DNA of 11,540 nucleotides from Baffinella frigidus (GCA_026770585.1 MU647712.1:40276-51815), one strand, 5' to 3'. Positions 1 through 10,751 are shown, numbered from the stretch's first letter. Notes: generated from the letters alone by a model not told the origin. Numbers and translations: made by a program.

Positions 1-105
1 AGGGTGTGGGGTTTAAATTATAGATTCATGGTTTAGGGTTCAGGGTTTAGGGTTTAGGATTGAGGGTGTAGTGTGGTCGTATGTAGGTTTGTCGGGGTTG
101 ACGAC
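1..105 (-). repeat. Start of carbonic anhydrase intron 2, telomere-like repeat
   Basis: On the minus strand this stretch follows a GAG|GTCGTC splice donor and runs to the window edge. From about position 66 down to 1 it is made of degenerate CCCTAAA/CCCTGAA units; the plus strand reads GGTTTAGGGTTCAGGG. All units have the C-rich strand as the sense strand of the carbonic anhydrase transcript. The intron's 3' end is outside the window. Confidence 0.75.
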
Positions 106-922
106 CTCCACGGTGTGCTCTGACGGCGTGTGGAAGTGGAACTGCTCCAGCGTGTACTCAGTCCCGTCGAGGAGCAGCGTCGGCGACCCCAGGTCCTCGA
201 CCTCAAACGTGTGCCCATTATAGAACTCACGCCCCTCCGCCGTGCTCGTCCCCACGTGGTCCTTCACAGCCGTTTTTTTGTCCCCCAGAAACCAGCCCAG
301 GGCAGGCATCTTGTGCTCGACAACGTCAGGGCCGAGGTTGATGGGCGACTGCTGCTGCCCCGCCTTGCACATCACCCATTCGCTGCTCAAGTCCCCCCAG
401 TGCGCCGGCCCATCCGCGCCGTCGCCATACCCCCAATGTTTTGCCGCGGGCTCCACCTGGGCCACCTCAGCTGCAGGCGGCGCCTCAACATCGAGCGGCA
501 CCTGCTTCCGCATCACCTCCAGCATGGCATTGACACGTCCCAATCGCACAAGCTCTGACACAGCCTTGGAGTTGGCTTCGCTCTGAAACTTTCGCACCTC
601 CCCCTGCGACAGGGTGAAAGTTTCAGAGCGGAGCCAACTCCAAGGTTGTGTCCGAGCTTTTGCGACTGGGACGTGTCAATGCAATGCGAAAGTTTCAGAG
701 GGTTTAGACCTCCATGCTCTTGACCTCGCCCAGCCACGCCTTCAACTGCTTTGCCTTCTCCTTCCCCACACTCACCCAGTCATCCGACGCCTCCGTTTGA
801 ACCAAGGCGGCGTGCCCCCGCGGCTGAACGGCAACATACACCGCTGCTGCAGCCGCTAGCAGTAACAGCGACACCCCAGCGGGCCCAGCATAGGGCCCTC
901 TTCGCCGCGCGCCCACGGCCAT
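106..922 (-). CDS. Alpha-carbonic anhydrase, N-terminal part (partial gene)
   Basis: Carbonic anhydrases interconvert CO2 and bicarbonate using a zinc-bound hydroxide. Exon 1 is 922-710 (71 codons) and exon 2 is 603-106 (166 codons). The intron 709-604 (GTCTAA...GTCGCAG, phase 0) must be removed, because read-through meets a stop right after the donor. The start ATG at 922 has A at -3 and G at +4. An in-frame ATG at 988 would add 22 residues but lies in a tandem repeat. Residues about 17-33 are a hydrophobic stretch after an Arg-rich start, that is a signal peptide or membrane anchor. Family motifs in order are HWGYG (from 127), HWGDL, QQSPINL (about 155-161), and QFHFHTPSEHTVE with the first two zinc-ligand histidines near 227 and 229 and the Glu of SEHTV near 233. 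The third zinc His and the C-terminal half lie left of the window. The alpha-class assignment is secure; periplasmic, lumenal or plastid location is inferred from the hydrophobic N-terminus. Confidence 0.88.
527..682. repeat. Inverted repeat: carbonic anhydrase exon 2 start copied antisense into intron 1
   Basis: Positions 614-682 read on the plus strand match the reverse complement of 527-597 with about five mismatches and a 2-base gap over some 70 bases. A further antisense scrap (TGCGAAAGTTTCAGAG, 685-700) follows. The arms are separated by only about 16 bases, which contain the exon 2 acceptor AG (605-604 on the minus strand). In the pre-mRNA the start of exon 2 could therefore pair with the intron and place the 3' splice site in a hairpin loop. 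Confidence 0.9.
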
Positions 923-1159
923 TCTTTTTCCGGAGCAATACCAAATATACGTGTAGGAGCAATACCAAATATCACTTTGCCCTTTCACATACGAGTGGCT
1001 TCAGCTGTACACGTATATTCGGTCTGCCCTGACCGGTCTGGTCAAAATGTTTAGCTAGAATATACGACTGCAACACCAGATCTCACATGTCACACCTAAG
1101 GGAAACCTGGGATGTGTCCCGTTGCTGTCAACAGAAGTGTGTGTGCGTCTGTCTGGTAC
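923..1159. promoter_or_regulatory. Divergent promoter region between the two genes
   Basis: These 237 bases separate the start codons of two oppositely transcribed genes, so both promoters should lie here. The 17-mer GGAGCAATACCAAATAT occurs at 932-948 and 956-972 (period 24). AATATACGTGTA at 944-955 is repeated as its perfect reverse complement at 1008-1019, and its first eight bases recur at 1059-1066. GACCGGTC at 1031-1038 is palindromic. No clear TATA box was recognised. The ACGTG core resembles bZIP/bHLH-type sites, but no factor can be assigned. Confidence 0.55.
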
Positions 1160-1512
1160 ATGCAGTCAGGCTGGTTCCTTCTTGTCGCAGTCCTCGCATC
1201 GCTCTCCGGCGCCGCAGCGTTCGCCGCGCCCCTTCCCCCCGCGAGATTTGCTGCCGCAAGAGCTGCCTCGCGACCACTCGCACCTCCTGCTTCCAAAAGG
1301 TCGGTGAGGTCAGGTGCGCCAGGCCGATTGAAGATGGGGATCGTCACGGCAAAGAAGGGCGCTTTGAGCGACGCGCCTTTGAAGTTCACGGAGAAGGTGC
1401 AAGCGGAGATCACGGAGAAGCTGCGAGTTCTCGATGGCAACAAAAAGACATGGGCGGAGATGCCTGTGGCCAAAAAGATCCAGTATCTCGATGACATTGA
1501 GTCGCAGCTGAA
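1160..1512 (+). CDS. ALDH exon 1: targeting leader and N-terminal helix region
   Basis: It encodes a hydrophobic signal segment (residues 1-20), then Phe21-Ala-Ala-Pro and an Ala/Arg/Ser/Pro-rich, acid-poor stretch to about residue 68, typical of a transit peptide. The mature-type sequence follows, with KTWAEMPVAKKIQYLDDIES. The donor GTACGT at 1513 gives phase 2. ATG 1160 starts exactly at the hydrophobic signal; ATG 1112 has a better -3 base and cannot be excluded. Confidence 0.8.
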
Positions 1513-4500
1513 GTACGTGGAAAACCCTAAACCATCAACCCTAAAATCTAATCTGTAAACCCCAACATCTAAACCCTGAACCCTAAACCCTAAATCCTCA
1601 TACACACCCTTGACCCTCATAAACGCTAAACCAGGAACGTACACCCTTGACCCTCATAAACGCTAAACCAGGAACGTGGATCTCGGAGAGTGGGTGAAGG
1701 GAACCACTGCGATCCACGGATTCGTGCGCCCCGATGACATGGCGCCTATGGTTCCTGCCCGAAACCCTGAACCATGAACCATGAACCATGAACCCTCAGC
1801 CCTGAACCCTGAACACTAAACCCTAAACCCTACACCCTGAATCCTAAACCCTAAACAACAAACAATCAAACCTGAACCCTGCATTCTGAATCATAAACCC
1901 TAAACCCTAAACCCTAAACCCTAAACCCTAAACCCTAAACCCTAAACCAAGAAACCTAAACCCTGAACCCTAAACCCTGCACCCTGAACCCTGAACCCTG
2001 AACCCTAACCCCTAAACCTTAAACCCTAAACCCTAAACCCCAAACCCTACACCCTACACCCTCAAAACCTTGAACCCATCCATTGAACCCTCAACCCCAA
2101 CCACAAAACCCCAAACCCTGCCCTAAACCTCAAAACCTAAAACCTAAAACCTAAACCCTCCAACCTAAACCCTACACCCTAAACCCTGAACCAGGCCAAG
2201 ACGGTACGGGTGACGGAAAGCTTCCTGAGCAGCTCGTTCTTGCTGTCAGTGGTGCGCAAGATCCGAACAACAATGCGGGAACAGCAGGCTTCGGGCGCCG
2301 CCGGGCTCAAGCCTCTGCCGATCAGGAAGACTGCCACCGGAGACGCTGTCGTCAAGGTCACCCCCCCCCCCCTGCGAGACGCATGCTCCCTCCTGCGTGT
2401 CGGCGCGCCTCTGTCCCACGACGCTCGTCCGCCTCGCCGCAGGACCTATACTATCGACGCCCCCCCCAGGCCTGAAACAGAGACCGGTGGGTGTCGGGCG
2501 CGCAGGTGTACCCGTATTCCGCGGCGGACAAATACGTGGGGTTTGGCGGGATGGGCGTGACGGGCGAGATCTGGCTGGAGGACAGCTCCGTCGAGGAGGC
2601 GGCGCGCGAGTACCCGACACCCCCCGATGGTGGCCGCGTCAGCCTCGTCCTCGGCGCCGGCAACCAGGTCCCGCCCACATGCTCCCTTCCTCCCTCCCTC
2701 CATCCTCCCGACAGACCGTTGGGGAAGGCATGCACGCGGCAGGAAGAGAGCCTGGTGTGAACAGAACCTGGTGCAAATGTGCAGGTGCTTCTGGAGCTGT
2801 CGGACGTGCTGGACCGGCTCTTCATCCAAGGGGAGGTTGTCATGACCAAGCACCATGAGCTCCGCGTATCGCGCCCGGACCCGAACCCCGAAACCGTGAA
2901 TCATCATCTCTGCACTCTAAACTCTGAACGGCGAACCCTGAACTCTGAACCTTGAAGCTTGCACCATCATCGCTACGCCCTCAACTCTGAACCCATGTCC
3001 AAACCCCAAACCCCAAAACAGTTGAACCTGAAACAGAAACCCTGAAACCCAAACTCCAGACCCCAACACCAAACCCCTGAACCCTAAACCATAAACCCTG
3101 AACCCTGAACCCAAACCCCTGAACCCTGAACCCAAAAACCTAAACCCTAGCCCTAAACCCTTTACCTGAACCCCTGAAACCCGTTTAGTGTTCAGGGTTT
3201 AGGGTTGAACCCTAAACTCTCAACCCTAAACCCTGAACACTTCAGTGTTTAGTGTTCAGGGTTTAGGGTTGAACCCTAAACTCTCAACCCTAAACTCTCA
3301 ACCCTAAACCCTGAACACTAAACACTGAACCCACAACACTGAACTCCACATCCTAAACCCAGAACCCTGAACCCTACACCCTAAACCCTAAACCCAAACT
3401 CTGGACCGCAACCCCAAACCCTGGACCCTAGACCCTAATCCCTAAACCCTAATCCCTAAATACTTACCCGAAACCATAAACCCCAACCCCCAAACCCTAA
3501 ACCCTAAACCCCAAACCCCAAACCCTAAACCCTAAACTCTGAATCCTCAACCATAAACTCTAAACCCTAAACCCTAGACTCCAACCCTAAACCCTAACCC
3601 CTAAACCATAAACCCTAAACCATAAATCCTAGACCCTAAACCCTAAACCCTAAACCTTAAACCCTGAACCCTAAACCCTAAACCCTCAACCCCAAACCCC
3701 AAACCCTAAACCCCAAGCCCCAAACCTTGAACCCCAAACCCCAAACCCTCAACACCGACCCCACGACAGCTGGCGAACGAGGCGCCGTTCGCGATCATTT
3801 TCGCGAAGCTCATCCGCGACGGCTTTGTACGTGCCCCCCCCCCCAGGGACCCCACGGTAGGCCAATACACTTGGCCCTGCAGTAGGTCAACACCTAGGAC
3901 CCTGCAGTAGGACATTACCTAGGACCCTACAGTAGGCTAATACCCAGGGCCCTACAGTAGGACATTTCATAGGACCGTACACTAGGCCAAATACCACGTA
4001 GCACCCTACAGTAGGCCATTACCTAGGACCGTACACTAGGCCAAATACCACCTAGGACCCTACAGCAGGCGAATACGTAGGGCTCTACAGTGGTCCTTGG
4101 GGATGGGTGGCGCCTTATGTGCGAGATAGCGGGCTTTGCCGGGCCTCTCCGACCTTGCATTGTTCCTGGTGTGGCGTTTCTGGCGACTGGTAAGGCACGC
4201 AGTGGAGGGATTCCTCCTGGCGTTGGCGACTCAGGCGCCCGGCGTCGCTGCCGGGCGTCGCTGCCGGGCGTCGCTGCCGGGCGTCTCGTCTCAGGGGATC
4301 GCCGGAAAGCAGTGTATCTCACGTTGAATAGGAAGCTAGGATCGGAGTTGGCTGCGGAAGGTTGCGAGGCGAGGAGGAGTGCATGCTCTGAGCATGCACC
4401 GCGTGCCTTGCGCAAGGCTGCACCGCGTGGTGGTTGCCTAGCTCTGCCCCATTCAATCCAGCATTGCCATTCAATACATTACATCCGCACACCTCACAAA

Positions 4501-7500
4501 CGCTTCACTGTAAAGAGTATCTAAAGGTATGGAACGAGGCGCGCAGATGAACTTGGGCAGAGGTAGGTTGGTGGTGGCGATTGGATGGCTGATCGGGTGG
4601 CTGCTCACAGGTGGCGGCGACGACGGGCGACGGTGCGACGGGCGCGTTCCTCGTCAACAACGACCTTGTCGGCCATGTTCACATCACCGGCGGCCTTGCC
4701 ACCGGTGCATTCTCCCTCCTCGCCTCTCTCTCTCGCTCTCTCTCTCCTGATCTCTCTCTCTCTCTTTGAGGTGCTGCACGGTCGAGAGGACCGCGATAGA
4801 GTCGGATTCGGGGAGAGGGGCCTCCACCGTGCACCTCCAGTTTCCACACGGCAGCCCGCTGAACTTAGTGTCAAGCCTGAATGTTTGGACAAACACGGCA
4901 AGATGGCTGCTCCCCGCGTGCCCTCGCCGGTTCCTCATCCAGGGTATCTAGCATTTGGGGTTGAAGGTGATGCGCGTGCTTGGCAGCGAACAAGATCATC
5001 TGGGGGGCAACGGCAGAAGAGCAGGCGCGCCGCAAAGCCGCTTCCGACCCGGTCTGCCCCTCCCCTGCTATTCCTCTGTTGAGACTGCCCCCCGTCTGAT
5101 ATTGCTCTGTTGAGACTCTAGGCGAGTGTCACTTAGGTCCGACGTGGAGATCGACGTAAGTGGACCTCGCTGGAGGTCCACACTGAGTTGTAGTGATGAG
5201 ATGAGAGTAATTGGTGCCGAGATGAGTGAGAGCGCCAAGTCGCCAGCAAGTGGCGGCCGCTCAACGGAGGTCTGCCTCTCGACACACCCCTCGAAGGGGC
5301 ATTGTCGGGACACCCCACAATGGCAGTGTCATGAGCACCGTCTCGTGTTGGAGGGGTAGGGTCTGCCGTAGTCGAGCACCGTGTGTCTACCCGGAAATCA
5401 AGGAGTGTGCCGACGTGAGGCTGCGACGCCTGTCTCCTGCCGTGTTGTCTCCTCTTGAGGAACACGACGAGAGTGTTGCCTCCTCTTCAGGAGGCTTCCT
5501 AACTTCAGGAGGCCTCCTAGGCTGTTGACGGTGACTCCTTGTGTCTCCTGCAGCAGAAGCCTTGTGTTTCGCGCGCATGACCGGCGCGACCTGACGCTGT
5601 TCAAGCAGACCTCCTGGTCTTGCACCGACCTTGTCAACACATGTAGAGAGCACATGACCTTTCTCTAGGGCATGCTCAGACACAGCATCGGTGGGGGTGC
5701 ATGTATGGCGGCCGGGATGGTAGTAATAACGGACTCTCTATGTATCTCTCTCGCGTTATCCTCTCTCTCGCTCTCTCTGTTTCTCGCTCGCTCACTCTCT
5801 ACGCAGACAAGGCCGCATGCGGTGCTAACAAGGAGACGATCCGGGGAGGGCAGGTTCTCAAGAAGCCGATCAGCACGGAGCTGGGCAACATCTCGCCCTT
5901 CATCGTCTCTCCCGGCGGAGACTGGACCGACGACGACCTCAAGTTCCAGGTCTCGTTGAAACCAGTAGCAGTCTTTGTCAGCACTGCTGTTGCTGACAGG
6001 TCTCGGTGTCAGCACAGCCACTGCTGACAAAGCTCGTTGCTTGGAGGCACGCTCCCCCTCGGATCGGTAGCGCGCTCTCTCAGCAGCGAGCGCGTGTGCT
6101 CTGCCTGCGGCGTGCTCTACCTCTGTCTTAGTTCATCTGGGCTCCGCATTACATACATTCAAATGCTCTGTGTGCACTGGAGCGTGGGTACGGAGTGCTG
6201 ATCCCAATGTATTGGATGAGGCGCCGAGATGAAGTGATGGTGGCTGACTCGAGGGATCGGGGGGGGCAGGCAGCACACCTCGCCGCCATCTTCTCGGCCA
6301 ACAACTCATGCAACTGTCTCTCGCCCAAGGTCAGTCCCCCGCTGCCCTCTGTCCATCCTCTCATGGCGTCCCCTGCGGCCTTCGCCCAGAACTCTGGTTT
6401 CTCCACCACCAGTGTTGCAGGGCAACGTCAAGTGTTGCAGGGTAACGTGGCGTTTTGTCAGGCATGTGTACCTCGCGTGCTGGCGCTGGCAGAGCGGCTT
6501 TCTCAAGTGTTGGCCTCGAAAACAGTAAAACGATGCGAAACGTTGACGGGTTAGTTCCCGCATCATTAACTATTGTGATCGTTCCCTTGTTTCCGCGTAG
6601 CCAACAGATGCAAAGGCTTGGTACCGGTAGGTGAGGTGGGGTGGTGCGCTCTTCTGGCAGGTGCTGGTGCTGGCGGCAGAGTGGGAGCATCGCCAAGCGT
6701 TCCTCGCGCACCTCCGACAGGAGCTCTCGCTCACAAAGCAGTGGCCGCCCTACTGTACGTCCACTCCCGTGATCCAGAGCGATCCCAGGGATCTTCAACT
6801 CGGGCGGAGGCGCTCACGCGTGCAGCATGTGCCTACAAGTAGAGTAGCAAGGTTGACTATCGAGTGTTGGTCACTCTCTGGCTACCAGTACCTCTAGCTA
6901 CCGCGGCAGTGCCTCGAGTGCCTCGCCAGAGGCACTGGCACGCTTTGGGCGCCGCTGGGAGCCCCCCCTGCCTTGCCGCCTCGCACGTGCGGGGCATTCA
7001 CCCTGCATACGGGAAGGCCCCCCGGGTGAGTCACCACCTCAGCTACGGGTTGGGTTATCAGCTGGGGAGGTATCAGACTTATCCCCGCCAAGAGCGAGAA
7101 GGAGGGGGGGGGCAAAGAGAGGAATAGAGATAGGGGGGGAGGGGGGGGCACCGCTGACCAGCACGACCGGCTGACCAGCACGACCGGTGGCAGACCCCGG
7201 GACAAAGCAGCGCTACCAGGCGTTCAAGGACCACTACCCTGAGGTTTGCTGCCCCCGTACCAACCCTCAGTGCGCACATAGAGCACCTGTGCTCCGCTGC
7301 CTGCCGTGTGTCGAGCACTCACGCTCCATCTCCTACACGCATGTCGGGCACATGCAGTGGGGAAGCACACCTTCCACACCCCCAGCACTGCTCCCGGCCA
7401 CGCAGCCCCCGCCAAGACCTCCCCGCAGCTCACGTGCCTCCCCCCGCAGGCGGAATCGCTCGGGGCGGGGCCCGGCGTCGCACCCAACGAGTCCGGGGAG

Positions 7501-10500
7501 TGGCTGGCTGGGCCTGGGGTGCGCAACATCGGGGCGCCGCTGCCGTTCCTCCTCATCGACCTTGCGGACGGGGGTGCCAAAGGCCGGGAGGAGTACTGCC
7601 TCAACAATGAGGCCTTTGCTCCGGTGTTGCCGCCCGTCCTCCTCACGCCCCTCCTCGTTCCCCCACTCCTCCGACACCTCAACATCCTCCCCAACCTTCT
7701 CTCTCCCTTGAATCAACCCTGAACCCTACAACCTCAACCCCAACCCTAAACCTTGAACCCTAAACCCAAAACCCTGGACCCTAAACCCTAAACCCTAAAC
7801 CCTAAACTCTGATCCCCTCCTCAACTGTACACCCTACACCCTATACCCTACCCCTACACCGTACACCTTGAGCCCTAAACCCTGCACCCTGCCCCCTGCA
7901 CCCTGAACCCTGAATGCTAACCCCCAAATCGCAAAGTGTGTTGCGGAGCTGGCGCCAGTCGCAAAGCAAAGTGAGGTGGTAGATAGTCTGGGGTGAGGGC
8001 GTCGGTTTGAGAGGGGTTGCATTGCGGCACGGGCCCTGCCCCGAGGGTGCCAGGTGCTTGCGCGGGCGCGGATGCCCACCACGAACCCCTGTACCCTCCC
8101 GAGGAGGATCCTCGCCTGCATCCCTACCTTGATCTAACCTGGATTCATAACCTGTCCTGACCTAGAGCGTAACCTGCGGGAAGGTTTTGGCAATCGCGTC
8201 GATCCCGGGAGATGCTACGCCGCGGGCCTTCGCCGCGGCTGCCTCCGACTTCTGCAATGACAAGGTCCGCGCCTGAGAGTCATCCACTTGCCGCGGTCTT
8301 CTTCGTAGGGTCCACTTGTCGCCATAAGTGGCCCCATGGTCTAGAAGAGGGCGTCTGCTGTCCTCTCAGCGCCCCCCCACCTCCACCCCGCGCCCCGCCT
8401 CCCCTCCTGAGACACAGGCGGGGGGGGGTCCCGACCTTCGCTGTGGCTGCCTCCGACTTCTGCAACGGCAAGGTGTAGGCTGCGGGCGTTGGGCTTTTGA
8501 TGTTGAGGGTTGACGATGTAGGGTGTGGGGTGTATGGTGTAAGGTTGAAGGTTTAGGGTCGCGCCCCCCAACACACCTCCACTCCGCGCACCGCGTCGCT
8601 GCGCCTCCCCTCCTGCGACGCAGGCGGGGGGGCGAATCCCAGAGGAGGTGTTGCAGCGTGTGTGTCGACTCTGCGACTCTCGCAGGGCTGGCCCCCCGCG
8701 TTCCTGCACGCCTCTCCCTACTCTGACCCTGACCTTCTCGCGGTAGTGTCACTACCGCGAGAAGCTCAGGGATGAACAAGGCTTCGGAAACCGGACCCTT
8801 AAAATGTCACATGATAAACGAGGGTCCCACTTCGCGTTCTGGTTGCTCTCAACCTGATCTTCCCGCGGAGGTGGGTGTTCGGAGATGAATGAGGGAGTTT
8901 GAGGCGTGAGGAGATGAATGACTGAGGTGTCGGTGCCAGAAGATAAACGAAGATGGTGGGGTGTGCAGGTGATGGGGTCCCTGACCGCCGCGGTGATCCT
9001 GCACCCAACGCTCGAAGCAGCCGACACCACCATCGCGGACGTCTTCGCCTCCAAGCTGCGCTACGGCGGCATCGGCATCAACACTGCGGGGCAGTTCCAC
9101 TACATGATCGACACCCTTCCGTGGGGGGCGCATCCGGGCGAGACTCTCGATGCCCTGGAGAGCGGCCAGGTCCAACCTCGTGTGCAAAGTCTTGTAATTT
9201 ATTAAGTTGGTTCCATGAAATTTACGAAACAACGATCTTAATTAGTAATATTGAATGAAATGTGTAGTAATTTTGGTGCGAGAATGCCTCCTCCGTGTTC
9301 ATCATCCTGTCTACTCACTTCACACCCTCGTGTATACCGACATGCCCATCATCCGTGGTGTCCTTGCTCTGATCGGCCAGGTGCAATTTACCTCCCTTCA
9401 TGGGTGGGAGCATCCCCCCTGGTTTTCCTGGGGGTTGCTTTTTGCCTCTCTGTAAGCGCACTCCACGCCTGCATTTATACTGACATGTCCACCATGTACC
9501 CCCCCCCGCCCCCCCCAATGAGGCTTATGTTTCAGCAGCACCTAGCGAGAGGTCTACACAGCCTCTGCGGGGAAGGGGTCATTCAATGTGGTGCTCTCTC
9601 TCTCGCTGTCGCCCTCTTGCTCTCTCTCTGTCTCTCTATCTCGTCCTGTGGCCGCGGCAGGCGTGTCCATGCTAGCCTTCTCCCAATGCTCTCCCTCTCT
9701 CTCTGCGCACTCTCTCAATCGGTGCGCACTCTCTCTCCCCCCCCACACCCTCTCTCTCACGCTCTCTCTCTGCTGACGATCTCTCGCGGTGGCAGGGGTA
9801 CGTGAAGAACACGCTGGGAGTGAAGGGAGTGCGGAAGTCAGTGGTCCGCTTCCCGTTCAGGAGTCCCGTCATTCCCACACGCGGTCACGCCCGCTCCCTC
9901 TTTCTCGAGACACTATTTCTCTTCACTCCCACCACCGTGCCCTTCCACACACAGCGCTTCACAGACAATGTCAATCTATTTTCCGTGTATAATCATTTCA
10001 AATGCTAAGGAATAACCGGAATTTCGACCACATTCCCTTCGAACCCCACTGTGTGGGTGAGTTCCTCCCACCCTTGACCAGCAGCATCTAGCAACGTCGG
10101 CCTCTCAGAGGTGTCGTCCCCCATCACGAGAATACTAGAAGAGCCTAGTTGGAGCCTAGTTGAAACCGAGGTACTTTTAAAAGTGGGCATTTGTGTAGTA
10201 ACTTTCGGTGATTGGTCACGTAACCAGCCATGAGTCATGAGTAGGCCAGGCGCGAGGTTGGAACACCCTATTCTGATACAAATATTTCATGTAAATAAGA
10301 ACCCCAAGCATTCTGGAGTGGCCGGGCCGTGGAGTCCTCGTGCGGATATTCCCGGCCCTTGCGCTAGGCTATCCCTCAAGCGGCGAGGGGGTCCGAAGTG
10401 ACCCCCAAGAGGTACTAGGCACGTCGTAGGGCCCTACGGCAGGGCGTTTGAGCCTTCTCGCCACTGAAGGGATTATCCCAGGCTCTATCCCAGGGATGGC

Positions 10501-10707
10501 GTGCTCTTGACAATCTCGTGTGCAGCATCTGGAAAGCAGAAGGAGGTGCAATGGAGGCCTCGGGGACCCGAGAATTTGATGATTTTGAAGCTTGCTCTCG
10601 CGCGCAGAGGCGGTGGAGTCGCTGCCAGACTTCGTTCCAAAGATCGTGTTAACCTTGGCCAAGGTATGTTGCCGTCCTCCAGAGAGAGAGAGAGCGAAAA
10701 AGACAGG

Positions 10708-10751
<44 letters not shown>

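Larger units (their letters stand above)
3827..4610 (+). other. Intron 6
   Basis: 784 bases holding a minisatellite (3857-4089), a 13-bp tandem repeat (4242-4285) and palindromes (4380-4417). A 144-codon open frame at 4090-4524 has no recognisable domain and lies over repeats, so it is not called as a gene. The intron ends CTCACAG. Confidence 0.78.

Noticed and set aside
130-586. Plus-strand frames opposite the carbonic anhydrase exon
   Set aside because: They are shadows of a GC-rich coding exon whose minus-strand reading has clear carbonic anhydrase motifs.
1895-1948. True telomere (about 7.7 perfect CCCTAAA units)
   Set aside because: It is flanked on both sides by exons of one gene and by degenerate variants, so it is an internal telomere-like array.
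3857-4089. CRISPR-like array
   Set aside because: The units are contiguous with no unique spacers and lie in a eukaryotic intron; it is a minisatellite.
4090-4524. 144-codon frame inside intron 6
   Set aside because: It runs over the 13-bp repeat and palindromes, has no recognisable domain, and its flanking exons join in frame without it.
5193-5260. C/D snoRNA suggested by GTGATGA box C-like sequence in intron 8
   Set aside because: No CTGA box D or terminal stem occurs at a suitable distance downstream.
5807-5853. Coding start of exon 9 at the CGCAG acceptor (DKAACGANKET reading)
   Set aside because: Exon 8 leaves phase 0, which puts this segment out of frame. Starting at 5854 joins DP to VLKKPI exactly as in the family, and the segment contains a TGCTAAC branch-point match.
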